Positions 34,606 to 43,859 of a stretch of 64,000 nucleotides of DNA are shown here, one piece after another. How positions within the stretch are numbered: position 1 is the first letter of the stretch; each line of letters opens with the position of its first letter. Under the pieces are notes generated by a model that saw only the letters and a list, made by a program, of their open reading frames with translations, was not told the DNA's origin and did not search any database. The translations under genes and the position numbers were made by a program. The DNA is from Marisa cornuarietis (Eukaryota > Mollusca > Gastropoda > Architaenioglossa > Ampullariidae): assembly GCA_004794655.1 (NCBI GenBank), contig SMMW01000555.1, positions 2,945,001 to 3,009,000 on the forward strand, read 5' to 3'.

Positions 34606-34617
34606 GCGCATGCGCAG
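34606..34617. promoter_or_regulatory. NRF1-like palindrome
   Basis: gcgcatgcgcag matches the NRF1 consensus (YGCGCAYGCGCR) on both strands. A second related word, gcgcgtgcgt, lies at 34,476-34,485. Motif presence is seen directly; binding is not. Confidence 0.4.
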
Positions 34618-34619
34618 AA

Positions 34620-35195
34620 CTGGCAAAAGAAAGGGAGCGTACCACCCGTACCATTATTATCTCCTGCCTGTAATATATGGCGCTTGACAGCGGACTAGTT
34701 ACCGGCTATACTGAGCTGTTTACCTCTCTTTTACGTGTTTTCTTGTCGTTAACAGAACTGGTTTTTTGTGAACACTCGTTAGCGGAGCGTGCGGGTGGTG
34801 TGTGAGGGTGGGAAGGAAGCTGTGTAAAATGGGGAACAACATGTCTGTCAGCCAAGTGACGATCCCTGTGTCACCGGCGACAACGTGGAGACTGAAAACA
34901 TTAGAGACAAGAAATAAAGATTGATGGAGAGAAAGAGGGATGAGAGAACGAGTGGACGAGGGAACAGGATAGGTCATGTTCAAGGACAGGGGGAACGCTT
35001 CCTGCTGACAATTTTTGCTTTCGTGATCTTCATTCACTGTCAAACCATAGAAGAAGTCTTAAGCTATTGGATGTGAGATAAATGGCGGTCAGGCCGTACC
35101 CGACCTGGGTCAAAAGACAAAAAAAGAAATAAATTAAAAAAAATTTTGAATATACAACGAACTGAAAAAGTAAGACTTTGTCATTAGTTGTTTGT
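34620..35195. other. Non-coding stretch
   Basis: Average composition. A 107-codon minus frame at 34,720-35,043 has no domain or good splice sites. It would be intronic in the plus-strand gene model. Confidence 0.45.
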
Positions 35196-35197
35196 TA

Positions 35198-35198
<1 letters not shown>

Positions 35199-35251
<53 letters not shown>
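35199..35251. repeat. (TG)n microsatellite
   Basis: About 26 perfect TG units. It creates a Thr-His run in the 139-codon minus frame, which I reject as a gene. Confidence 0.95.
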
Positions 35252-35252
<1 letters not shown>

Positions 35253-35667
35253 GACGTGTTGACTGCTGGCCAAAATCTAAATAATCGTCAGAAACAAAAC
35301 ACAATGAAACCAATTCTGACATGTTTCTTAAGAGAGCTATGAACAGTGCTTGCCCAGAAACAACACAGAACAGATGAAAGATGTCGAGTATTACGACTTT
35401 TGTCAGTGAACTAGTGACGAACCCACTGTCCCATCTGTATTGTCTCAAGAGAGTGAAGAGGCCAAGGAAAAGGCCGATAAATTGCGGCTCAAATGACTCC
35501 CGAAATACACCAGAAATCTGATCTGGCCCTGTCAACAAGAAGTCAGCCATCAAAAATTCAGGCCATACGGAACTTGCATGGTCCGTGGGCCAAGTTCTAT
35601 GGCCGGCCTGAGACAGCAGCAGCCTGTGAGTGAAGCTCGTCAGATGTTATTGGCTTCTCACGGTGAC

Positions 35668-35761
35668 CTGTTCTTGGTCGAAACCCGTCTCTGCACCAAA
35701 AACAGTTGACGAATGAATAGCGGAAGGGACAGCAGAGCTGGCGTGCCCTCTGCCCAGTCAC
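35668..35761 (-). other. Weak candidate exon, Cys-rich
   Basis: A good acceptor (tagttcttccatttctcag) ends at 35,762 on the minus strand. The following 31 codons include RQLCCPFRYSFVNCFWCRDG. The donor (ACAG then GTCACC) at 35,668 is poor. It is open in a 91-codon frame. It is noted as unassigned because the donor is weak and no partner exon was found. Confidence 0.18.
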
Positions 35762-36026
35762 CTGAGAAATGGAAGAACTAGCAACTCGTTTGTTGCGATT
35801 TTTGACAGCAGTCAGGAGATGCTCACTTCCGCTAACTGGTGGTCGTTGACTGAGATGATCACGTCTGATCAACTTTAAATATATCGAGAAATATTGTTTA
35901 TCTTCTCCTTAAACTTCAACTTTGACTATATAGTTGAAGTCGAATATTCAAGGCTTGTCGTCAACGATACACTACCTGACAGTTCTCTGACAATAATTAG
36001 GCCAAGAGTCTACACTTTTTTACTGT

Positions 36027-36062
36027 TGTGTGTGTGTGTGTGTGTGTGTTTGGGGGGGGGGG
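36027..36062. repeat. (GT)n then poly-G run
   Basis: About eleven GT units followed by an eleven-base G run. Such a G run is prone to polymerase slippage. Confidence 0.9.
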
Positions 36063-36748
36063 TTTATCTTTTCTTAACTCCTTCCTTTATTCTTTCCCGT
36101 TCAATTTTTTTTAATATTTTGGACGATTTTGTTGTCGCTTGGTTGAGCGGTTTTGTGAACAGCTCTCAGAAAAGCATCTGTTTTTGAAAGATCAGCCTTA
36201 AAATTCACCAACAATTGATTTTTATGGTATGGGGAAATGATAGATGATCGCAGTGTTCGCCCTTCTTCCTCAAATCCTTTAAGCCTCTTACAGGATGCGT
36301 GTACCGCTCCCGCTGGAAGAGCCGAAGGAACAATCACTTCCTATTTGTTTCTTTTTATTATGCGATCAACAACAGTAAATCAAACAACAAAATGAAGACA
36401 AACCAGTAAACTTTAATGGAAAAGCTCGGGGAGATGTCTTTGCACACAGTCACCTGTCGTGCCAACCCTTGATAATGAATCTCTTCTCAATTTTCATTTG
36501 TCAAGCCTAGCTTTCTATTCGGCTCTTTGTAAGATGGTGTATTGCGTTGTCGCCCCCAATTCGCTCCTTATTAAGTGTTGTGATGTTCCCTTATTTTCCT
36601 TCTTGTTTTGTGCCTGTTAAAAATTTTCATTTCTTCTGGGGAAGACATTTATTTCCGAAGAAGTCGACATGAGATGTCTTGTTGACTTTACGGCCTGGAT
36701 TTGTTTTCCTCTATCTCTTTCTTTCTTACTATCATGCGATCTTTGATA

Positions 36749-36754
36749 TGTGTG

Positions 36755-36803
<49 letters not shown>
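36749..36803. repeat. (GT)n microsatellite
   Basis: About 26 GT units with one C interruption, followed by GA-rich sequence. Confidence 0.95.
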
Positions 36804-36804
<1 letters not shown>

Positions 36805-37342
36805 GTGTGAGAGAGTGAGAGTGAGTTTTCTTTCCTGAATTTTCCTCTGCTATTTCCTGCATGCCGTCTAATGTATGACTTATCTCGCAAACGATAGACA
36901 TGTTATCCAAATGATGGCGTTGACGGTTGATAACCCACCTACTCTCCCCCAACTCAATTACCTCCAAATGTGCACAGATACGCTTCTTCAATGACAGGTT
37001 TTTCTTTATCCCGTTCTAGAACGGCTGCGCAATAATCTAATACAGCCACCATACAGCAAATGAATCGTCCAAGCTGCTCATTTGTTTTCTTTCTTCCTCT
37101 GTGCGATGTCACTTAATCTAAGCATTAGATATGAAATGATTCTCTTTCGGTTTGCGCTAGGGGTTAAGACGAGGCCATTTATGTTTTCTATTAATATTAT
37201 TCTTGAAATATTGGGCGACAAGGACGATTTGCGTGAACCGACATCCTTAAACTCAATATAGAGAGGGCTAGCTCTGGCTATAGAAATCTCCCTTATCTTC
37301 GCGACTAGCATCGCACGCTGATGCTTGTACAATTGCAGAGTC

Positions 37343-37613
37343 CTGGGGCCAGTTACACAACACGTTTCTAAACCTTAAAACTGTTCTAAAGAAGCAAAAT
37401 CTCTTCTTAGCCATTTTGATGCATTGCAGAAAAACATACAAAAAAATTGTAGTGACAGGATGGAAAGTCAGACGTAAACAACTTTCTGTTACTTAAAGCA
37501 GTTTTAGTTTTAAAAATTCTAAAATTGTGGTGTGCACTTTAAACTAATTATCTAAATAGAGTTAAGGCCTAAAAGTGTTTCATATTAGAAATGTGTTGTG
37601 CAACTGGCCCCTG
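37343..37613 (-). mobile_element. MITE copy 2 (about 270 bp), inverted relative to copy 1
   Basis: Read on the minus strand, it begins GGGGCCAGTTGCACAACACA and ends with the complementary terminal repeat, matching copy 1 at 29,333-29,602 through the interior (for example TAGGCCTTAACTCTATTTAG and GCAATGCATCA are shared). Substitutions and small gaps separate them. The two copies face each other 7.7 kb apart. A poly-T run at 37,617-37,630 follows the element. No target-site duplication is evident. Confidence 0.85.
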
Positions 37614-37634
37614 GGCTTTTTTTTTTTTTTGTCC

Positions 37635-38385
37635 GCTGACCTGCGCCATCAGAGACCGGACAGGCCTGCTTGCGTGAACTCTGATGTTTAGTCATAACGA
37701 GAGGATCGTAGAAATAAAGAAAAAGGGGATGCCATGGTAACCAAAAGAAAAAAAGATGGTTGATATCGGTCTGCGTAGGAAGTGGGAATATTTTTTATGC
37801 GTGACTCGTCAAAGGACTGCTGCACACAGGAGCGTGGACGTCTCTCGACTTCGCTGGTGGAAGGTTGGGGAAAATAGTATTAGGGGAGGTTAGTCTCGAA
37901 GTTAGCTCCGTTTTAGCGCAGACACTGATATTTAGCTTTGCTTGGTGGAACAGCACATGGCCTCATGGGACAGACACTTCTTTATAGGACACAACGCATT
38001 GCGTGCTGGAACACATAGTGAATGGTCTGATGGGAAATGGCGCGTGGCTTGATGAGACAGTTTATATTCCTCTTCGACAGGTTACTACATCCCCTAGTAG
38101 ATCTCTTTCCCTTGACTCCTCAATTCTTTCACTCGTTTTGTATAAAGCAGGCATCAAGTGCATGTCTGTAACTCTGAACACGCACCAGCAGTAGTGTTCA
38201 CTACCTTGATCATGACAGTTAATACAAGTTATTTCACGATACAAGATATTTCTTAATCTGAATGACCTTTCCAGGTAGGGTAAATATCGTTCATATAAAA
38301 TATGAAAATGTCATGCTTAATCTATCTTCCTTGTCTTTTTTCTCCTCTTAGTTGCTTTTCTAATTTGTTTTTTTATTTTTTTATT
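37635..38385. other. Non-coding stretch
   Basis: Average composition. No open frame has domain or splice support. It is intronic if the plus-strand gene model holds. Confidence 0.45.
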
Positions 38386-38389
38386 TTTT

Positions 38390-38422
38390 TCTCTTTCTTT
38401 TTCTTTCTTTCTTTCTTTCTTT
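38390..38422. repeat. (CTTT)n tetranucleotide run
   Basis: About seven CTTT units after a T-rich stretch, directly abutting the head of the SINE at 38,427. Confidence 0.85.
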
Positions 38423-38426
38423 GTGC

Positions 38427-38610
38427 AGTCCCGCGACGCAACGGTTAGCGCCTGTCACCAATACAGTAAGGATTGGCTGTTCTGGGTTCAGATCTCGTCT
38501 CGGGCACGATGTTCTTTCTCTGCATAAACCACTTGTTTACAAGCCTAGCTGCTTTGTGATCTGGCTTAGTTGCTGGCTCGGCCTAAAAAAAATGCTCACC
38601 CCCACCCAAC
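38427..38610 (+). mobile_element. tRNA-derived SINE, copy 3
   Basis: The head gcaacggttagcgcctgtca then CCAATACAG, the B box in gggttcagatctcgtctcgg, the body tgttctttctctgcat, and a shortened tail (TTGTGATCTGGCTTAGTTG, then GGCCTAAAAAAAATG) place it in the same family as the 2.6-kb and 3.1-kb copies. It is plus-oriented. The 102-codon frame over it is a shadow. Confidence 0.85.
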
Positions 38611-39000
38611 TCCCTCTTTCTTTCGGTCTACCGTACCTGCTAGCTAGCAGATCTCAGTTCAGTACAACTAAAGAATTAATTTTGATTTATTCCAGCGTCT
38701 TGTGCACCCCACGTGTGAAGCGAGCGTAGAATTAGATTTATGGGCGAGTCTGTCCACCATATGAGCGCAGAGGTTGCAGGTGTCTGCCAAGGAGACGTTA
38801 CTCGCGTTACAACTCGAAAGAACCTCTGGTATGTAAACATGAGCTCGAGACGCAGCACGCAGAGGTGGGTTATGGCGCCTGCCTGGAATCAAAAGTAAAC
38901 ATGTCCCCCCCCCCCCATCAGTGTGTCCCTTCAAGTCTATGTTTCTGTTTTTCCTTCCGACGATAACCCGGCCCGAACCGTCTTTCTCCGGGTTGCGCAG

Positions 39001-39086
39001 GCGATGGACTCGCCGTACTCGCCGCGGGCGAGGAAACCCAGCTGCTGTCCGAAGTCTGCTGGCTGGAGGCGCTGCTTTCTTACGAG
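39001..39086 (+). CDS. Candidate internal exon of plus-strand gene
   Basis: The acceptor gtctttctccgggttgcgcag ends at 39,000. After two bases of a split codon the frame encodes 28 residues (DGLAVLAAGEETQLLSEV then CWLEALLSYE) and reaches a good donor (TACGAG then GTGAAG) in phase 0. The segment is GC- and CpG-rich compared with its flanks. The amphipathic, acidic peptide looks coding. The other two plus frames are also open, so frame choice rests on splice phase. It joins in phase to the exon at 39,921. The protein family is not recognised. Confidence 0.4.
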
Positions 39087-39920
39087 GTGAAGGTGGGGAG
39101 AGGAGAGATTATCCAGTCGAGGCTACACCCGCCAGGGCACGCGTCAGACGTGTAGGCTTCCAATCTTATTTTACTTTTTTTTTTTTGAGAGGTCAAAGGT
39201 TACTGAGTGAACAGCCGGGTGATGGGCGTGTTTATGTTTGCCTTGCACTGCCCAAAGAAGAAAAACACAGCAAGGGTCTGGCTATCGGCAAATTCTCTGA
39301 TTTCTGCGCATTTTTGTGGGGTTAGGAACAAGGTGGAAACATAACAGAGAGAAAAAAAAAGACTTTCTGTGTCAAGAGAACATCCCATAGCCTGCATAGG
39401 CTCCGGAGCTCCCGGGTATTAGAAATCTTATTATCTTGTCACAAATTTGCTCTCTCTTTCTTTGTACTTTTACCAAAAGGGTGTGGAGTAATGACTTAAA
39501 TAAAGCTACAAAAATTGTCCTTCTCAGAAGCGTTCAGAATTAAAAAAGTGTTCTTATTAAGGGCAGGCGTTTCTACAGTTGCCGCTGGGCAAAGGAAAAA
39601 AAAAAAACGTTTCGCTGTGTTCGTCCTCTTTAGACTTTAATGAAAATGATTTAAGAACGGGGTGAATCCTAACCAACAAAAATAGAGTGTAGTGAAACTC
39701 TCTTGGGGTAAAATGGTTATAATGACATTTAAGTTGAATGCTTTTAAAGCGACAATTCTCATGGATGAGCAAAACTGTAAGGCACTTTAAAAGCAGGAGA
39801 GCGAAACTGTAAGACTCTTTACAAGTAGAAGAACAGGAAGAGTGAATAAGTGGTTTGTGTGTATGTGCGTCTGTTTGTTCTATGTATGTGTGTGTGTCGA
39901 GATATTTTTATCTATCTCAG

Positions 39921-40091
39921 ACACGATGGTCAAACAAGTCTGACTGGCCTGGATGGCTGGCTAGATCGTTGTTGACAGAGACCCGCTTCTTGTCGAGGCA
40001 GGCAGTCGACGACGGCAAGAACAAGCATTTGGCGCCATCGTCCATCGACGACTGGCAGAGGCTGCGGAGAAGGAAGCCGTCGCCACCTGCT
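39921..40091 (+). CDS. Candidate internal exon of plus-strand gene, best single exon in window
   Basis: The acceptor (gatatttttatctatctcag, ending at 39,920) and the donor (CCTGCT then GTAAGT, after 40,091) are both close to consensus. Between them lie exactly 57 codons in phase 0 at both ends, with high third-position GC. Representative residues are SNKSDWPGWLARSLLTETRF, then QAVDDGKNKHLAPSSIDDWQ, then a basic RLRRRKPSPPA end. There are no membrane segments. The phase agrees with the exon upstream (39,086) and the one proposed at 48,984. I do not recognise the protein. The minus strand is also open here but lacks splice sites. Confidence 0.5.
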
Positions 40092-40249
40092 GTAAGTCTG
40101 TGAGGAGCGTAACCCGAGTCTCAGCAGCATGTGCCATCATCACGTGACTAATTGCTGCTCTCAGGTTCTGGCGACAAAGCTTTGAGATTTACGTCATGCA
40201 TTGGCCATTTTTTCTACGTTGTTTCCAGGAATTATACATCATGTTCTTT

Positions 40250-40660
40250 CTATTTTTTTCTAGTGTTCGTGTGCTTGTTTACGCATTCGCTCTCTTTCTG
40301 TCTTGATTCGTTCGTTCATTTTTTTAATCTCCGTGTGTAGTTTTTTTTATTCGTTGGTTTGTTGATTATTTTTTATTATGTTTGTTCGTTTTGTCACTTT
40401 GGGTTTTTTGTGTGTCTTTTTTATTTTTGTTTCCAATTCATTGTTGAGTAGGCTTCATTTTTGTATTCGTTATTTTGTGGGCTTGTTTGATCTTTTTTTG
40501 CCATTTCTTCTCTTGTTTCTTTGTTTGTTCTTTTTTTGTTTTGTTTGTTCGTACGATCTATTGTTTGTTTGTTTGTTTTTTGTTAGTCTGTCAGTTCATT
40601 TGTTTTCTTTCTTTCTATTTTTCCTTATTTCTTCCTATCCTTTCTTTCCCTTGTGCTGAT
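40250..40660. repeat. T-rich low-complexity stretch with GTTT words
   Basis: Over half the bases are T, with repeated TTTG, GTTTGTTT and CTTTC words. The 93-codon Phe-rich plus frame is a composition artefact. It lies just inside the intron that would follow 40,091. Confidence 0.7.
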
Positions 40661-40799
40661 TCGGATTCTATTTTCACTGAATTTGTCTAGAATTCAGGTG
40701 TTAGGTTTTAATAAGTCACAGCATGGACAGTCCATTCTCAATATCCATAATGCCCAAAGAAACATAACATTCAAAACATCCGCATTCCAATTTGACTTT

Positions 40800-42170
40800 G
40801 ACTTAAAAAGGAATAGCCTCATCTAGCATCTCGTCCATTTGATCCGTTTCCAGGATACGCTGTTAATTCAACAGTAGTCTCCCTTCTGAGGTCTGAAACC
40901 TCTTTGAGGACCCCATGACCTACTAATGGGATTTCCAGAGCAAACGTTCTTTGACAGGAGTGGCTCGGTGCTCCATCTCTGAGATCATTGCGCCTCTCAG
41001 AAGATAGTTTTCCTTCCATGTTTTCTCCCATACCTGTTTGGTTTGCACACACCTTTTTCCTCCAGCTGTTTGGTTTCCACGTACCTTTTCCACAAGTCCT
41101 CTGCCTTCCACTAGCCTTTTTACCCACAAGTCGTCTGATTTTAACTTAGCCTTTTCTGCAAAACCACGAGAACACAAGCTGCACAGTGCCAGAATGAAAC
41201 AGACAAACAAAGCCACTATAACTTCAATTCATTGCCATCATAACTACGATCAACAGCAGCAGCGTCACTACCACCGCCATTTACAGCATCGTCAGCATCA
41301 CTCCAAGTTCCACCCCAATCACCTTTTTCTTATCTTCTCCTTCAATTGTGTAGATTAAAGCGCACGGAGCAGCCTTCCTCTCAAACAGCCACCAATTTCA
41401 CAACAAGAAAGACGGTGTTTACAGTGAAATTAGTGAAGGCACAAGGCAAGAAATAAATAGTTGGACTATGAAAGGTGTTGGCTGATTATGGGTGAAAGTT
41501 CATTAAACATGCATAAATACTCGCTAAACAAACAAGACTACTCATTCATTTGCTGTTCTGAAGTACAAATTGTTGATCTACTGTCTTTGATCGACGACGA
41601 CGACACGACGACGACGACGACGATGATGATGATGATTAAAAGTTAAAATAGGTGGTGGAAAAGGGGGAGTTTGTATGGTTGAGGGCATGGATCAAATTTG
41701 GTCAAACCAAGCGAGAAATCCAAGTTAATTCAGTCGTCTCTCAATATCGTTGAGACAAATGTCTGAACATCATCTATTTATAGTTCCATTACGGAAGAAA
41801 TGGTAGAAAATGTCACGTGACGCGTACAGAAAAAATGGTGAGCGTGCAGAAGTCGTCGTCGTTAGTTTGATGCATTTTCTAACGATAGGGTAAACTTTCG
41901 TGCAAGATACCTTTTCCCCAAATCTGTGTGGTTACACTCTTTCGTTCTCGAGAAACACATCTACAAACATCAAAATGAATACAACACGCGTGTCAGGGTT
42001 GTACATTGACTTTATAACCTTTAAGTTGTGAATACCTCAGCAAATGGAACCGCTGGGAATACAGCATTAATTAAGAGTATCGTGAGGTAGCGTTTTTGAC
42101 CTCATTCACTAAGATTTGATTAATTATTAAAAGATTGCACCATGCTTGTTCATTAATGCAGCAGCGACCA
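40800..42170. other. Non-coding or unassigned, weak minus frames
   Basis: Two overlapping minus frames near 40,819-41,216 are of mixed composition. The upper one begins at a GTG (MALFVCFILALC if read as a start) and has no in-frame ATG after the preceding stop, so I do not call a secreted protein. Imperfect CTTTTCCACAAGTCCTCTGC words at 41,080-41,160 resemble the 22-bp minisatellite at 27.4 kb. A GAC/GAT run lies at 41,593-41,636. Confidence 0.35.
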
Positions 42171-42172
42171 TA

Positions 42173-42411
42173 GTACGTGAATGACTGTTATTAACGTGTC
42201 TCTCCACTTGAGAGACTGTTAATAACGTCCTTTTACGTGAGAGAATCTTACCTATATGTCACTGAGTACTGACATGTCACGCTGCTTCAAAAACTGACAT
42301 GCCAATTGACTTGAGAAAATGTTATTGGCATGTCGCTTTACTTGAGAAACCGTTGCTGGCATACCACTTTACGTGGGAAAATTTTATTGGCATGTCACTT
42401 TACTTGAGACT
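42173..42411. repeat. 31-bp diverged minisatellite
   Basis: About seven copies of a unit like acttgagaaaatgttattgg then CATGTCGCTTT. The last three copies are clean 31-mers (starting near 42,311, 42,342 and 42,373), and the earlier ones are diverged and vary in length. Confidence 0.75.
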
Positions 42412-42720
42412 TCGATCCACTGAGGTCGTTGTTCAGTGTGCAGCATCTTAGGTCTTTATGCTGCGAGCAGCCGCAAGATTATGCTAATAACTTCTCACGC
42501 CACATTTTTTTATTATTATTATTTCTACAGTGAATATATGGCTTCCTTCACGAGAAAGATCGCCTGCTTTTGCTACTCTGCCTAGCGCCATCATGACTGC
42601 ACTCCTCCTCCCCCCCCCCCCACATCGTCATTATAAAGAAAAATAAATGAAACAAATGAAGGCAGAAAGAACGGAAGAAAGGGAAGAGTGGCTGGACAAG
42701 CATCCCCACTACAGTAATAA

Positions 42721-42900
42721 ATTTTTAAGACGGTCTCCGTTTGCGGCGCCGCCATAATGGATGGGGTGAAGTACATAATGGCGGTGAGCGCTACCACCAG
42801 AATGGCTAACACCAGGTTAGAGGCAGTTTCCACAGGCGTCAGCACAGCTCGCACTACAACAGGTGACAATGTGCACGTGTAGTCTTTGTTAACTCTGAGA
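42721..42900 (-). CDS. Candidate exon encoding a membrane segment
   Basis: On the minus strand an acceptor (ctaattgtggctgctgtcag) ends at 42,901. The exon's first base completes the codon left by the donor of the exon at 43,264, giving an Ile codon. The frame then reads NKDYTCTLSPVVVRAV and a hydrophobic segment, ASNLVLAILVVALTAIMYF. The 3' boundary is not clear. The 42,721 limit is arbitrary, and the frame stays open to 42,591. A rival reading exists on the plus strand: an ATG at 42,754 followed by nine codons and a GTGAGC donor. With the preceding exon it suggests a small multi-pass membrane protein, perhaps of a TMEM179-like type (a guess from topology only). Confidence 0.32.
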
Positions 42901-42978
42901 CTGACAGCAGCCACAATTAGCGACCAGATAACAGCGCATGAAAAACGTCTCTCTCCCTCTTTCCCTCTCTCTCTCACC

Positions 42979-43105
42979 ATTCATATACACATTCACGCAT
43001 TAATATACACGTGCGCGCGCACCCACACACACAAACACACATACACGCATTCATATACACATTCACGCAATAATATACACGTGCGCGCGCGCACACACAC
43101 AATGT
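42979..43105. repeat. 70-bp tandem duplication of CA/GC-rich sequence
   Basis: A block starting attcatatacacattcacgc and containing a GTGCGCGCGC core occurs at 42,979 and again at 43,049, with few differences. It is mostly alternating purine-pyrimidine. Confidence 0.8.
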
Positions 43106-43109
43106 TCAT

Positions 43110-43255
43110 CATGCCATACACAAACATGCATGTACATGTGAACGCACATAAATTTGTTTCTTAATCTCTGAAAGTGATGTTCTGAATGAAAATCGTTTAG
43201 TCACTTCTTATTCACGTCTGAAGAGTGTAGAGTAAGCGACTGAGGATGGGCCACA
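43110..43255. other. Intron-like gap between the two membrane-segment exons
   Basis: With the CA-rich duplication it makes up the 363-base interval between the two minus-strand exon candidates. It begins (on minus) with GTAAGT at 43,263 and ends with CTGTCAG at 42,901. No other feature is seen. Confidence 0.3.
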
Positions 43256-43263
43256 CGACTTAC

Positions 43264-43461
43264 ATCTTGAGAAAAAGTGTGAATAGGAAGAAAACAGATG
43301 CGCCGGAAGTAAAGATAGGGACGATCACCTGACATTCTTGGCCCAACACATCGTCACGAACAGCTGGGATCTTTTTTTCATAAAAATAAACAATGTCACT
43401 TCGCCGTCCGTCCCTGTGAGATCTCTTACCTGTTGATCCGAGATAACCGCGGGGTGGCAGC
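43264..43461 (-). CDS. Candidate exon encoding a membrane segment
   Basis: The acceptor is textbook: an almost pure pyrimidine run (tttttttcccctctttgtct then ATCTCTTCAG) ends at 43,462. The donor is perfect (AAGAT then GTAAGT) after 43,264. The 198-base exon holds one base, 65 open codons and two bases. The peptide has a polar half (SDIVYFYEKKIPAVRDDV), a lone Cys, then a hydrophobic run, IVPIFTSGASVFFLFTLFLK. Phase fits the exon at 42,900. Shorter alternatives start at internal acceptors cacag (43,406) or cccag (43,369). The polar loop, Cys and membrane helix arrangement is that of small four-helix membrane proteins, but family membership is unproven. Confidence 0.42.
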
Positions 43462-43799
43462 CTGAAGAGATAGACAAAGAGGGGAAAAAAAACGGAAAGC
43501 GTACGACCGCAGGTATCTTCACAAAGGAAAGAACGATGGGAGGATGCCAGAAGCAACCTGTGTGGGCCGTGTGCACGTGCGTGCGTGGAAATATGCGTGC
43601 GCGCGTGTCAGTCTGTCTGTTAAAGAAAAAAGGTAGTCTCCTAACCTTTCGGTTGTTGGGGTTGAGGTGCTTGAAACCGCTCTTTTTCCCCGGGGGACAG
43701 ATTTCTTGTGAGCGGCGGATCTCATTTCTTCTTTCTCGCTGCATTATTTTCCCAACCTCTCTGTCGAGAGATGTATCCACTTCACAGCTGTGACAAATG

Positions 43800-43850
43800 G
43801 GAAAATAGGCTGCGAGGCATGGGTATCGAACCGGCTAGTGCAATAGGTCT
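43800..43850 (-). other. Isolated B-box-like word, possible SINE scrap
   Basis: The minus strand reads GCCGGTTCGATACCC, a good pol III B-box match, but no A box is found at the right distance upstream and no SINE body follows. It is most likely a scrap of a tRNA-derived repeat, or chance. Confidence 0.2.
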
Positions 43851-43859
43851 GTGATACAT

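Noticed and set aside
35134..35553. 139-codon minus frame
   Set aside because: Its length comes from a Thr-His run encoded by the TG microsatellite.
40923..41216. 97-residue secreted protein with a signal peptide (MALFVCFILALC...)
   Set aside because: The apparent start is GTG, with an in-frame stop just upstream and no ATG, and no acceptor convincingly opens the frame. The hydrophobic start is probably chance.
43325..43780. 151-codon minus frame overlapping the exon at 43,264-43,461
   Set aside because: It is in another frame from the splice-supported one and has no motif; most likely a shadow.
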